The notes beneath the pieces are model-generated. The model did no database searches. It was not told the origin of the DNA and was given only the letters and a program-made list of their open reading frames with translations. 64,000 nucleotides of DNA from Chryseobacterium nepalense (lineage in GTDB: Bacteria; Bacteroidota; Bacteroidia; Flavobacteriales; Weeksellaceae), in assembly GCF_023195755.1 (NCBI RefSeq), contig NZ_CP096203.1, positions 806,001 through 870,000 on the forward strand. The letters are read 5' to 3'. Shown in pieces: positions 7,527 to 16,191 of the stretch. Position 1 is the first letter of the stretch, and every line of letters starts with the position of its first letter. A program made the translations under genes and the position numbers.

Positions 7527-9698
7527 TTATTGTTTTATTAATTTTTTAGTGACTTTTTGTTTTTCCGTTTCAACGGTTATCACATAATTTCCGGTCTGCA
7601 TTGAGGAAATATTGACATCCATCCTGCTTCCTTTTAATGAAGATTCTGATTTTACCAGTCGTCCGGCTTCGTCGAAAATTTTAAATGATTTTAAAGCTTC
7701 TTTAGAAGAAATGGTTATGATATTTCTTGCAGGATTAGGGTAAATACTTACGCTGTTGTCTTTGGTATTGACATCTTCAACAGCCAGCACTGAACATGAG
7801 AAATTTGCTTTCCAGCCGATATCATTCACTTCAACATCAGAAACAAATCTTACCGTAATAGCTCCGGAAGGATGTGTAGAAGTAAATGTTCCCGGTAAAG
7901 TTGTTCCCGTTAAGGCATTTCCATTGGCAAACAATGGTGAACTTGTAGAAGGTCCGTTGTAAATATACATAAAATCATAATCTTGTTCCAGTGCGAATTC
8001 TGTAAAAGTCATAGAAAGTGCTCCGGAAGACGGATAAAATGTTTTTACAACAGTTTGGTTGTCACCATAATTTGCAGTCGTTCCGCCCGTATCTGTGAAA
8101 ATCGCTCCATTACACCAGTTGCCATCGGTCATAAATAATTGCGTTCTCTGGTATGCAGCGGAACAGTCTGTTCCTACGGATAACAAATAATAGGTTGCAG
8201 GCTGAAGATTTGAAAAACTTAAGGACTGGGTTGTACTATTTCCGCTGGCAACAGCAGTTCCGTCAAATTTTGTAAGTCTGTATTTCCATGAAGCCGATGT
8301 AGCATCATTAAAAGTTGCACTTGCTGAAGTCTGTGTAATATTTGAAACGGACAATCCTGAGATTGTAGTGCTGCAGGCCGTTGTACAATCCATTCCCAAA
8401 CATGATTTCGAGTCTACCGTACTCCTGATCAGTGCACCAGGCTGAGGACCGAATCCGTTGGCAAAATTAATTCCCACTCCCGAAACCAAATGACAGTAAC
8501 TCATAATGGTACCCTTAACACTTGGCGCCGGAATCGGGCCTGTAGGGCATGTTCCTTCAGGATATCCGGCTACTGTTCCGCATCCGTCAATTGCCGTGGA
8601 ATTTCCGTTCCATGCACAGGCATGGGTATGAGGAGAACCTAAACTATGGCCCATTTCATGAGTCATTGCTTCGATTGTCCATGAATAAACAGGAACGTTG
8701 CTATACGTTTGAGCGGCTCCTGAATATGCGTGTCTGCTTGTTGTACAAAGTGAATTTACGTATGCTACACTTGTTGTAGAAGGCTGATTTACCAAATGCG
8801 CAAGATCACCGTTGAAAGATTGTCTGTTTGCCCTGAAACTTGCGAGATTAGCGTTCGGATTACCTGTATAAGGGTCTGCTGTAGTCCAGACAAAAACTTC
8901 ATTCAGTGCAATTTTTATATCGTCGTTGTTGTAAAGTGTGGCAATATTGTTATGAATGGCAGTAAGCCAGTTTGTTGTAGTGGTAACATTAGAACCATTG
9001 TTTACATAAGGGGTATAACATATCTCATAATATATCCTTACGCAGTTTTGCGTCATAACCTTTCCTGCATTTTTTTGTGCATTCGGATCAAAGGATATTT
9101 TCTGATTTTGATTTTCCGCCAATTCATCTACGCCGCATACGAACGGATTGATTCCCGTAAGCTTTGAATCTGAATAACTTACAAAGTCTGAAGAATTTTT
9201 TGCTTTTCCCACAACAATATTTCCCAATTCAGGAGTAGAGGCAACCCCCACAATATCGGCATCAAAAAAGCTGAATGCAACCACAGACTGGTTATCTCCC
9301 TTTACAATTCCCTGATAATAAACTCCGGGAGTATAATCTACTATTTCCCCTTTGCTGGTAGTGACCTTGAAGTCTTTAGTGAAAATTTCATTTTTGTAAA
9401 GTTCCATGGTGATTTGTTTTCCATCGAAGGGAAAAGATACTTCCAGGAATTCCGGTTTGTCGTGAACAAGCTTTTTAAGTTGTCTGCTATCTACATTCAG
9501 AACAGAAATATCTGTAGCTGCCCTTTTATATTCAGTAAGTTTTTCCGAATTGTTATTTAAGGTAAAAAGATCATATTTTTCAAAAGTTTTCTTTTGAAAC
9601 CGGTATTCTGAAATTTTCGCTGCAACGGGGCGAAGACTCTGAGAAAAACCCAATACCGCACATTGTAAAATACAGATCGTGAGTAGCTTTTTTATCAT
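7527..9698 (-). CDS. Secreted reprolysin-like (M12B-type) metalloprotease with T9SS sorting domain
   Basis: The start at 9698 gives 723 residues with a signal peptide (MIKKLLTICILQCAVLGFSQ). The longer frame to 9746 adds only low-complexity residues. A propeptide-like region precedes the metzincin zinc motif HEMGHSLGSPH (347-357). Downstream Cys-rich segments and the VKGTIMSYCH met-turn region fit reprolysins. A fibronectin-III-like stretch follows (near 450-525), then a CUB-like domain with DYDFMYIYNGPS, and finally a type A sorting domain with SIYPNPARN and LIKQ at the end. It is exported through the outer membrane by the type IX system. Substrate unknown. Confidence 0.9.
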   Translation of the reverse strand: MIKKLLTICILQCAVLGFSQSLRPVAAKISEYRFQKKTFEKYDLFTLNNNSEKLTEYKRAATDISVLNVDSRQLKKLVHDKPEFLEVSFPFDGKQITMELYKNEIFTKDFKVTTSKGEIVDYTPGVYYQGIVKGDNQSVVAFSFFDADIVGVASTPELGNIVVGKAKNSSDFVSYSDSKLTGINPFVCGVDELAENQNQKISFDPNAQKNAGKVMTQNCVRIYYEICYTPYVNNGSNVTTTTNWLTAIHNNIATLYNNDDIKIALNEVFVWTTADPYTGNPNANLASFRANRQSFNGDLAHLVNQPSTTSVAYVNSLCTTSRHAYSGAAQTYSNVPVYSWTIEAMTHEMGHSLGSPHTHACAWNGNSTAIDGCGTVAGYPEGTCPTGPIPAPSVKGTIMSYCHLVSGVGINFANGFGPQPGALIRSTVDSKSCLGMDCTTACSTTISGLSVSNITQTSASATFNDATSASWKYRLTKFDGTAVASGNSTTQSLSFSNLQPATYYLLSVGTDCSAAYQRTQLFMTDGNWCNGAIFTDTGGTTANYGDNQTVVKTFYPSSGALSMTFTEFALEQDYDFMYIYNGPSTSSPLFANGNALTGTTLPGTFTSTHPSGAITVRFVSDVEVNDIGWKANFSCSVLAVEDVNTKDNSVSIYPNPARNIITISSKEALKSFKIFDEAGRLVKSESSLKGSRMDVNISSMQTGNYVITVETEKQKVTKKLIKQ

Positions 9699-9810
9699 TA
9701 TTTTTAATAGATTTAACAATTTGCAAATAAACGAAAAAAAACACAAAATTAATGTTAATATGATATGTATTATATAATAATCCCTTAATTAACACAAATT
9801 TCCATGCATA

Positions 9811-9840
9811 AAAAAAGACGCTTACAACAGCGTCTTTTTT
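9811..9840. terminator. Bidirectional-looking terminator downstream of the UMF1 transporter gene
   Basis: AAAAAAGACGC/GCGTCTTTTTT, an 11-bp perfect stem with an 8-nt loop. It lies downstream of the minus-strand transporter gene ending at 9852. Confidence 0.85.
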
Positions 9841-9851
9841 ATTTATTTGTC

Positions 9852-11387
9852 TTAATCGTTTTTAGGAGTACTGAGTTTCAAAAACCTTATAAGAATTAAT
9901 CCTACAAAGAAGAAGATTGCCATTGAAAATGCTGCAAACCTCATCCCGGAGGCAGATGGAAGCATAACATCAATTTTAGCAAAGATAGACCGTAGAGCAT
10001 CGTACTTATCAATAAATAATGCAAAAACAAAAGTTCCTACAATAATGGCAATTTTTTCCAGTACATCATAAAAGCTGAAAAATGTAGTATTTTCCATTGA
10101 ATTTTCCGGCAAAAGCTTGGAATAAGTGGATCTTGACATTGCCTGAAGACCTCCCATTACAAGCCCGACAACCGCTGCAACACCATAGAACTGGTATTCA
10201 ACCGTAGGATTTTCCTTATTAAGGAAGTATGCCCAGATACAGGCCACAATCCACAATACTACGGCGATGGATATTACATTTTTATTTCCGATTTTTCTTG
10301 ATAATCTTGAGAATATAACTGCACCTATGATGGCTTCAATCTGGATAATAAGAAGGGTTCCTATAAGCTTATCCTGAGGAAGATTTATTTCACTTTTCCC
10401 GAACAGGGTCGCCATCAGGAAAATAGTCTGCATCCCTACACTGTAGAAAAAGAAACTGGAGAGGAAAAATTTAAGATTTCTGTGTTTAAACAGCTCCTTT
10501 CCTACTTTAAATAATTCATTGAAACTTTCTTTGGCAATATCTTTATAGAAGCACAGGTTATCTTTCAATACTTCAAAAAAACCGCCCTGTTCTTCGTGTT
10601 TTTTAAAAATGTTTTTATAATTTAATAATACAAGATCTTTCGGAAGCTTTTCTTTAACATCACCGAACTGAGGCAGATGCTTAAAGGTATATTGTGAAAA
10701 ACCAAACCACCAGGCGCCTGTTAGCAGGAAGCTTACCCTTGTGAACAAAAGTTGTTTTGCAGGGTCTCCCTTGGCCACAACCTGTATTAATAATAGACAA
10801 ATAATTACCAAGACAACCGAACCGATATAGCCGTAAACATACCCTTTTGCGGAAAGTGCATCCTGTTTGTCCCTTGTAGCGATATCCGGAAGGAACGAAT
10901 TATAAAATACAAGACTGCCCCAAAATCCGACACTTGCCGTAATGCTGAACAGAAGCCCAAGGAAGACATTGTGCATACCGGTAAACATGGCCAATCCCAT
11001 ACAAGAAGTGGCCCCCAGATAACAGAAAAACTGCAGAAAGGATTTTTTATTCCCGATAGTATCTGCTAATGATGAGAGAAACGGAGACAACAATACCACG
11101 ATAAAGAAAGAAATCGTTAACGAATATCCGTACACGGCATCCGGCTGGTATTCTTTTCCAAAAATGGTAATCATGTGTCTTACCGGAACATCAATCCAGG
11201 ACTTTGTTTCTTCCACATATTCTTTCTTTTCGTACGCTGTAGTAAGAATGGAATAATAAATGGGGAAAATGGTAGAAGTAATAACGAGAGAGTATACTGA
11301 ATTGGCCCAGTCATAGACTGCCCAGGCTTTCATAATCTTCGGGTTATTCTTTATGTTTTGAGTTTCGTGGTTCTCAATTTCAGACAT
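9852..11387 (-). CDS. UMF1 (Atg22-like) family MFS transporter
   Basis: From the ATG at 11387 the protein has 511 residues and about twelve membrane helices; a GTG at 11408 would add seven residues but overlaps the -7 element. The segment KAWAVYDWANSVYSLVITST is the strongly conserved first helix of the UMF1/Atg22-like major facilitator group, and GGLQAMSRSTYSKLLPE near 420 is the conserved motif between helices 10 and 11. A large polar insert (about 255-310) lies in the middle loop. It is an inner-membrane transporter of unknown substrate; yeast Atg22 exports amino acids from vacuoles, which is only a hint. Confidence 0.8.
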   Translation of the reverse strand: MSEIENHETQNIKNNPKIMKAWAVYDWANSVYSLVITSTIFPIYYSILTTAYEKKEYVEETKSWIDVPVRHMITIFGKEYQPDAVYGYSLTISFFIVVLLSPFLSSLADTIGNKKSFLQFFCYLGATSCMGLAMFTGMHNVFLGLLFSITASVGFWGSLVFYNSFLPDIATRDKQDALSAKGYVYGYIGSVVLVIICLLLIQVVAKGDPAKQLLFTRVSFLLTGAWWFGFSQYTFKHLPQFGDVKEKLPKDLVLLNYKNIFKKHEEQGGFFEVLKDNLCFYKDIAKESFNELFKVGKELFKHRNLKFFLSSFFFYSVGMQTIFLMATLFGKSEINLPQDKLIGTLLIIQIEAIIGAVIFSRLSRKIGNKNVISIAVVLWIVACIWAYFLNKENPTVEYQFYGVAAVVGLVMGGLQAMSRSTYSKLLPENSMENTTFFSFYDVLEKIAIIVGTFVFALFIDKYDALRSIFAKIDVMLPSASGMRFAAFSMAIFFFVGLILIRFLKLSTPKND

Positions 11388-11407
11388 TTCAAATAATATT
11401 AGTAGCA

Positions 11408-11415
11408 CAAAAATA
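11408..11415 (-). promoter_or_regulatory. -7 promoter element of the UMF1 transporter gene
   Basis: The minus strand reads TATTTTTG, 20 bp upstream of the ATG at 11387. Confidence 0.45.
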
Positions 11416-11659
11416 GGAAAAGGATCGAATATTCGTAAGTTTTTATTTTGTTTGGGAGAAATTTTATTGTTGGCTTAAAATTAAATTGTTTTCATACTTC
11501 TTTATTGTCACTGTGAAAAGTATTTTTATCGCAAGGATAAATAAAGAAGATCTTAATTATTTTGAATGTTTTAAAGATAACAATGACACTTCGTTTAGTG
11601 AAGTAATACCAAATCTAGTACTCTTGAATATGGTCAAAGATTGAATACTGTCCAAACTT

Positions 11660-11774
11660 AGCCCTGATCGAACGGCATGTCTGAGCTCTTTTCCGGTTTT
11701 AGTTTTTGCGGCGGCTCCGCCGCCGCAAAAACTAAAACCGGAAAAAGCGAGTAGTGAGAGCAGGAAAAAGCTCC
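11660..11774. repeat. Intergenic hairpin repeat element, copy 1
   Basis: The element runs from TAGCCCTGATCGAACGGCAT to a right end GGAAAAAGCTCC. Its centre (11689-11745) is a perfect 27-bp hairpin with a TCC loop and a GCGGCGGC/GCCGCCGC core. The same ends recur around 49579-49684 with different hairpin arms. It lies in the 476-bp gap between the transporter and thiolase genes. A 100-codon frame across it (11557-11859) is a by-product of the hairpin and is not called. The remainder of the gap (11416-11659, 11775-11863) holds nothing recognisable. Confidence 0.75.
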
Positions 11775-11863
11775 TAAAAAGATAATTCAACAAACTTAAA
11801 AACTCCTCATAAAAAAATCCGAAAGCAAACACTTCCGGATTCTGATTTTTATCTAACAACTAT

Positions 11864-13045
11864 TTATTGTAAATTTTCGATAACGATGGCAGAAGCACCG
11901 CCTCCACCATTACAGATGGCAGCTGCACCATATTTGCCGTTATTTTGTTTCAAAACATTGATCAGCGTAACAATAATTCTTGAACCTGAACTTCCAAGCG
12001 GGTGACCAATAGCTACTGCTCCACCATTTACATTCACTTTAGAAGCATCTAATCCCAGAATTTTATTGTTGGCAAGGCCTACTACAGAGAAAGCTTCGTT
12101 GAACTCGAAGAAATCGATATCTGTAAGTTCCAATCCTGCTTTTTTAAGCGCAATCGGTAATGCTTTTGAAGGTGCAGTAGTGAAATCTTCCGGAGCCTGA
12201 GCCGCATCTGCATAAGAAATGATTTTTGCCAATGGCTTAAGTCCCAATTCTTCCATTTTCTCTTTAGAAACGAGGATCAAAGCAGAAGCCCCGTCATTTA
12301 AAGTAGAAGCATTTGCTGCTGTTACCGTTCCCTCTTCTTTTTTGAATACGGTAGGAAGCGTTGGAATCCTGTCGAAGCTTACAGATTTGTATTCTTCATC
12401 TTCAGCAAATATTACAGGTTCTCCTTTTCTCTGCGGAATTTCTACCGGTACTACCTCATCGGCAAATTTTCCTTCGCTCCATGCTTTTGCAGCTCTTTTA
12501 TAAGATTCGATGGCAAAATTATCCTGTTCTTCTCTGGAAATGCTGTAGTCTGTTGCGCACTTTTCTGCACAAACACCCATGTGAACTTTATTGTACACAT
12601 CTGTAAGCCCGTCCAGAACCATTCCGTCCTGCATTTTTACGTCACCTAATTTAGTGGCATTTCTTGCGTTGTAATAGTGTGGAACCGAAGACATATTTTC
12701 CATACCTCCAGCAACGATCACATCAGCATCACCCGCTTTTATCGCCTGTGCAGCCATCGTTACAGCCTTCATCCCTGAAGCACAAACTTTATTTACCGTA
12801 GTGGAAGGCGTTTCGTTTGAAAGACCAGCTCCCAAAGCAACCTGACGCGCAGGTGCCTGACCTTCTCCAGCCTGTAAAACATTCCCCATATAGATTTCCT
12901 GAACCTGTTTCGGATCAAGATTAATTTTGTCTAATGCTCCTTTTACGGCAACAGCTCCAAGCTTTGTAGCAGGAACAGCTGATAAACTTCCCAGAAAGCT
13001 CCCCATTGGAGTTCTTACTGCGGAAACAATGAATACTTCTTTCAT
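11864..13045 (-). CDS. Acetyl-CoA C-acyltransferase (thiolase)
   Basis: A 393-residue thiolase of normal length. The nucleophilic cysteine is Cys88 in NKVCASGMKAV. The C-terminal motifs are NGGAVAIGHPLGSSGSRI with the catalytic histidine and CNGGGGASAIV with the second catalytic cysteine, completing the Cys-His-Cys set. It either condenses two acetyl-CoA, the first step of the mevalonate route, or cleaves 3-ketoacyl-CoA in beta-oxidation. The VCASGMKA form and length favour an acetoacetyl-CoA thiolase, but the sequence alone does not separate the roles. It appears monocistronic. Confidence 0.9.
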   Translation of the reverse strand: MKEVFIVSAVRTPMGSFLGSLSAVPATKLGAVAVKGALDKINLDPKQVQEIYMGNVLQAGEGQAPARQVALGAGLSNETPSTTVNKVCASGMKAVTMAAQAIKAGDADVIVAGGMENMSSVPHYYNARNATKLGDVKMQDGMVLDGLTDVYNKVHMGVCAEKCATDYSISREEQDNFAIESYKRAAKAWSEGKFADEVVPVEIPQRKGEPVIFAEDEEYKSVSFDRIPTLPTVFKKEEGTVTAANASTLNDGASALILVSKEKMEELGLKPLAKIISYADAAQAPEDFTTAPSKALPIALKKAGLELTDIDFFEFNEAFSVVGLANNKILGLDASKVNVNGGAVAIGHPLGSSGSRIIVTLINVLKQNNGKYGAAAICNGGGGASAIVIENLQ

Positions 13046-13146
13046 TTTTATAATTCTATTTTTATTCTAAATATACTTCAGGAATTCGTTATTTTAAGAT
13101 TTATATCTGTGTTTATATAGATTGATATTATTCTAAAAATCAATCA

Positions 13147-13524
13147 TTATTTTCTGCCGGCCACAATAATTATAATGGCTCCCAGAAATTCAACAATCCA
13201 TCCCCATCTGAGTTTTACAATACCTGCGAGCTTATCCTGCCAAGATTTAAAAGGCATAAAGCTGAAATACTGTAAAGCCTGAAACTTCACGGCAAAAAGG
13301 GTAAATATGAATAACAAAATCAGAAGAACAGCAAAAATTCTCGAGATTTTAATACTGTTATTAACAATACCGAACAAGGTCCCTGCAGCAAGAACCCAGC
13401 ATGCAATAGCAAGTAAATAATCGAGCTCCCAGTAGTTCCAGTTTCCGATCACGGGAACGTGAACAAGCGGCAGAAAACTTCCCGCTACCACCAATATTAA
13501 CCCTAATAACTGAATATTTTTCAT
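13147..13524 (-). CDS. Small four-helix membrane protein
   Basis: From the ATG at 13524 the product is 125 residues beginning MKNIQLLGLILVVAGSFLPL. Four hydrophobic segments are visible (about 5-22, 36-55, 60-80 and 104-122). A Trp-rich turn (GNWNYWELDYLLA) follows the first helix. No family was recognised. A longer frame to 13560 would read through the hairpin at 13552-13578 and is unlikely. It is probably an inner-membrane protein of unknown role and lies alone between the thiolase and barrel genes. Confidence 0.65.
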   Translation of the reverse strand: MKNIQLLGLILVVAGSFLPLVHVPVIGNWNYWELDYLLAIACWVLAAGTLFGIVNNSIKISRIFAVLLILLFIFTLFAVKFQALQYFSFMPFKSWQDKLAGIVKLRWGWIVEFLGAIIIIVAGRK

Positions 13525-13551
13525 AAATCTTAAAGTGCCAAAATACAAAAA

Positions 13552-13578
13552 AAAACACACTTACAATAAGTGTGTTTT
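13552..13578 (-). terminator. Terminator downstream of the 363-residue barrel gene
   Basis: AAAACACACTTA/TAAGTGTGTTTT, a 12-bp perfect stem with a CAA loop followed by an A tract (U tract in the minus-strand transcript). Confidence 0.8.
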
Positions 13579-13672
13579 AAAAGTAAATTTTACCTAACTA
13601 TCATTCATGAATGATAATACAATTAATAAAAATTTAACTATTATGTAATATAAAATTAGAATCATTATATAA

Positions 13673-14767
13673 TCAGAAATTCACATTCATTATTTCCAGA
13701 CCAATCTGAAGTCCATATTTGTGACTGAGGGTTGTATTATTATTAAATGCAGGCGTAAAATCTTTCTGAACATAAATATTAAATCCGGCATATCCTATTC
13801 CCAATTTCGCTCCGAAAATCAGATCGTTAACTCCGTGATTAATGCTTTCCCTTTCTACAATTCTTCTGCTGTAATCATTGGAATAACGATTGTAAATATT
13901 GCTGGAAACTCTTACTCCACCATACACTCCTGCAACTACAGTAAACTGACTGGCTTTATTATCAAGATATTTTGTTCCGTTATAATCCACGTATTTAGGA
14001 TTAAGCACAAATCTCAAATCAACAGGAATAAAAAGATAATGGTTGTTGATATGCGTATCTTTCAGATTTCCTTTAGTAAAATCTTTGATATCTAAGATTT
14101 TATTTTCCTGAGTAAAAGTTTTTCCATATTTAGCCTTTGACTGATCCCAGCGGTATCCCAGTCCGATACGATAGAAAACGGGACTTCTGTAACCTCCGAG
14201 CTGATTTTCATAGCGGGCTACATACACAGCAGAATTGAAAATCGTATTCTTAAATTCCGAACTGCTGTTTAAAAAAGCAAAAGGCTTGTCTTTGGTGGTA
14301 TAGCTTGTTCCAACAATTGAAACAGCGTATTCCCAGGTACGGAGGTAGTCCGCAGGATTCTTTTTATCCTCATCCATGCGTATTTTCAAACCTCCAAGTC
14401 CTACAACAATTTGGTTTTTATCTTTTGCCAGAGAATCAATGGGTTTTAATACAGCATCCTTCACCATTTCGCGGGTTGCCTCTTCAAATTCTGTTTTCCG
14501 GGCGTCTATTTTTTCATTAATGGATTGTTCATATTTTGAAGCTATATCCGCTTTAAGCCTCTGTTTTTCATCAGCTCCGATTTTATTTTTCTTAAAGTCC
14601 TTATCAATATCGTCAAGCTCCTTATTCATTTTTATTTTCTCAGAAATGACAATGCTGTCTATTTTTCTGGAATAATCTGTCATGGAATTATTAACGGGCG
14701 GATTTTCCTGCGAAAACGCGTATGAAAATGACATAAGAGCCGTCATTAAGGCAATTTTTGTTTTCAT
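13673..14767 (-). CDS. Putative outer-membrane beta-barrel protein with coiled-coil N-terminus
   Basis: A 364-residue protein with a signal peptide (1-19, ending SYAFSQ). Residues 30-110 are charged and helical (SRKIDSIVISEKIKMNKELD and a long Lys/Glu-rich continuation), likely a periplasmic coiled coil. The C-terminal half alternates hydrophobic and polar residues in beta-strand fashion and ends with ...EIMNVNF, a terminal aromatic typical of outer-membrane barrels. No named family was recognised. It follows the sigma factor and a single-pass membrane protein on the same strand, suggesting an envelope module under ECF control. Confidence 0.65.
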   Translation of the reverse strand: MKTKIALMTALMSFSYAFSQENPPVNNSMTDYSRKIDSIVISEKIKMNKELDDIDKDFKKNKIGADEKQRLKADIASKYEQSINEKIDARKTEFEEATREMVKDAVLKPIDSLAKDKNQIVVGLGGLKIRMDEDKKNPADYLRTWEYAVSIVGTSYTTKDKPFAFLNSSSEFKNTIFNSAVYVARYENQLGGYRSPVFYRIGLGYRWDQSKAKYGKTFTQENKILDIKDFTKGNLKDTHINNHYLFIPVDLRFVLNPKYVDYNGTKYLDNKASQFTVVAGVYGGVRVSSNIYNRYSNDYSRRIVERESINHGVNDLIFGAKLGIGYAGFNIYVQKDFTPAFNNNTTLSHKYGLQIGLEIMNVNF

Positions 14768-14846
14768 ATAAATAATTATTATTTAAAACACTATTTTAGT
14801 GCTGGTCATTTTCTGGCCAGTATGTATTTGTAAAAAGATTTTTATT

Positions 14847-15554
14847 TTATTTGGGATCTACGTAAACAGTCACTCCAAGAACGGTTACATTTTCCACTTT
14901 AGGTTTGGGCTTTTCAAAATTAAAAATCCCAAGTTTGATATCATTTTTCTGGGAAGTTTCCCGGGCTTTATCAAATTCTCTTCCCAATAACAGCTCGTTT
15001 GAATTGATATATGTTGGTTTGGCCAATTTATTCTGTGCAATTACCGGTGTGTGGTTTTCTATTTTGGCAGGTGCAATATCTATTTTTACGTTTTCAGCGG
15101 CTAAATGTTGTAGTTCGACTTCAGGAATTACGGTTTTAAACTTTTTCTCTGTTGTATTTTTCTCTAAAGATAAGTCCGCTTTCTTTTTCTGATACCGGGC
15201 GATTTTAACATCAGTTGTTTTGTCTTTAATAGGTGCTTCCGATTTATCAAAATTTCCCTGGTTTTGTAATTCGGGATTGATAGGATTTACCGTTTTTTCC
15301 AAACCTTTTTTTACAATGTAATCTATTTCATTATTATCAAAAGTACTTTTCTCAGCATTAAAATAAAAAACAACACCTATGGAAACGAAAAGTAACAATA
15401 CCGCTGCATATTTCCACCATTGAAAAGATTCTTTTAAAACTCTTTCCGGCTTACTCTCTAACTTATCGTCCAATCTGCTCCAAAGATCGGGGGAAGGCTT
15501 TATTTCAAGCTCTTCGTAGCGGGATTTTAATTTATTTAGCATATTGTTTTTCAT
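14847..15554 (-). CDS. Single-pass membrane protein, putative anti-sigma factor
   Basis: A 235-residue protein with a cytoplasmic N-terminus (1-46, containing KPSPDLWSRLDDKLESKP), one membrane helix (about 48-66, KYAAVLLLFVSIGVVFYFN) and a Lys/Glu-rich periplasmic part. This layout, and an overlap of 23 bp with the upstream ECF sigma gene, are typical of flavobacterial anti-sigma-like genes whose N-terminal segment resembles 'DLWSRLDDKL'. The periplasmic end (VTVLGVTVYVDPK) is distinctive. Anti-sigma activity is inferred from context; no zinc-binding HxxxCxxC motif is present. Confidence 0.6.
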   Translation of the reverse strand: MKNNMLNKLKSRYEELEIKPSPDLWSRLDDKLESKPERVLKESFQWWKYAAVLLLFVSIGVVFYFNAEKSTFDNNEIDYIVKKGLEKTVNPINPELQNQGNFDKSEAPIKDKTTDVKIARYQKKKADLSLEKNTTEKKFKTVIPEVELQHLAAENVKIDIAPAKIENHTPVIAQNKLAKPTYINSNELLLGREFDKARETSQKNDIKLGIFNFEKPKPKVENVTVLGVTVYVDPK

Positions 15555-16077
15555 CCTTTTTCTGTTTTAAAAAATCTGTGATCCATTTTTTGGATTTACT
15601 GAGCTGACTTTTGCTAGTCCCTTCAGAAATATTAAGAATTTCTGCTATTTCATGATGTTTTCTTTCTTCAAAGACATAGAGGTTAAAAATAATCCTGTAG
15701 CCATCCGGCATTTTAGAGAAAATTTCATCAACATTAATATCCTGCACTTCTTCGTTCCATTCATCATCGCGATACTCAATTTCACTAATCTCCACATCTG
15801 AGTATAATATATTTTTCCTTTTCCTGATAAAATTGATGGAATTATTTACCACTATTTTTCTCAGCCAGAACGGAAAACTTTTCCATTCCTTACATTCTTC
15901 AATCTTTGAAAAGCAGACAAAAAAAGAATTCATCACAATGTCTTCCGCATCATGGATATTGTTGACATATGAATTTGCAATGGCGAGCATTTTTGCCGAA
16001 AACATTTCGTAGAGGACCTTTTGGCCTTTCCGGTCATGTTTTTTTGCCTGTTGGAAATTCTTTTCTAAATGCTTCAT
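15532..16077 (-). CDS. ECF-type RNA polymerase sigma-70 factor
   Basis: The ATG at 16077 gives 181 residues (MKHLEKNFQQAKKHDRKGQK); the frame extending to 16164 adds unlikely residues and overlaps the transporter terminator. Region 2 is visible in NSYVNNIHDAEDIVMNSFFV (helix with the D-AED-V core), followed by FPFWLRKIVVNNSINFIRKR. Region 4 contains YRIIFNLYVFEERKHHEIAE and LNISEGTSKSQLSKSKKWI. The stop overlaps the start of the membrane protein, so the two are translationally coupled. Its regulon may include the downstream barrel gene. Confidence 0.85.
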   Translation of the reverse strand: MKHLEKNFQQAKKHDRKGQKVLYEMFSAKMLAIANSYVNNIHDAEDIVMNSFFVCFSKIEECKEWKSFPFWLRKIVVNNSINFIRKRKNILYSDVEISEIEYRDDEWNEEVQDINVDEIFSKMPDGYRIIFNLYVFEERKHHEIAEILNISEGTSKSQLSKSKKWITDFLKQKKDEKQYAK

Positions 16078-16140
16078 GTATCTGTTTCTATCTATAAGAC
16101 GGAAGATATCCGGAATAGTTGCCTGAAAAATAAAAAAAAA

Positions 16141-16164
16141 TTGCACTTTATAAGAAAAGTGCAA
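16141..16164 (-). terminator. Terminator of the nucleoside transporter gene
   Basis: TTGCACTTT/AAAGTGCAA stem with a short loop, preceded by ten A (the U tract in the minus-strand transcript). Confidence 0.75.
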
Positions 16165-16191
16165 TCTAATATATTCGTTATCAATATATAA

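Noticed and set aside
9580..9795. 71-codon minus-strand frame overlapping the protease 5' end
   Set aside because: Shadow frame of the secreted protease; no recognised features.
11557..11859. 100-codon minus-strand frame upstream of the transporter gene
   Set aside because: It runs through the variable-hairpin repeat; the glycine/alanine run comes from the GC-rich stem, and no family or promoter supports it.
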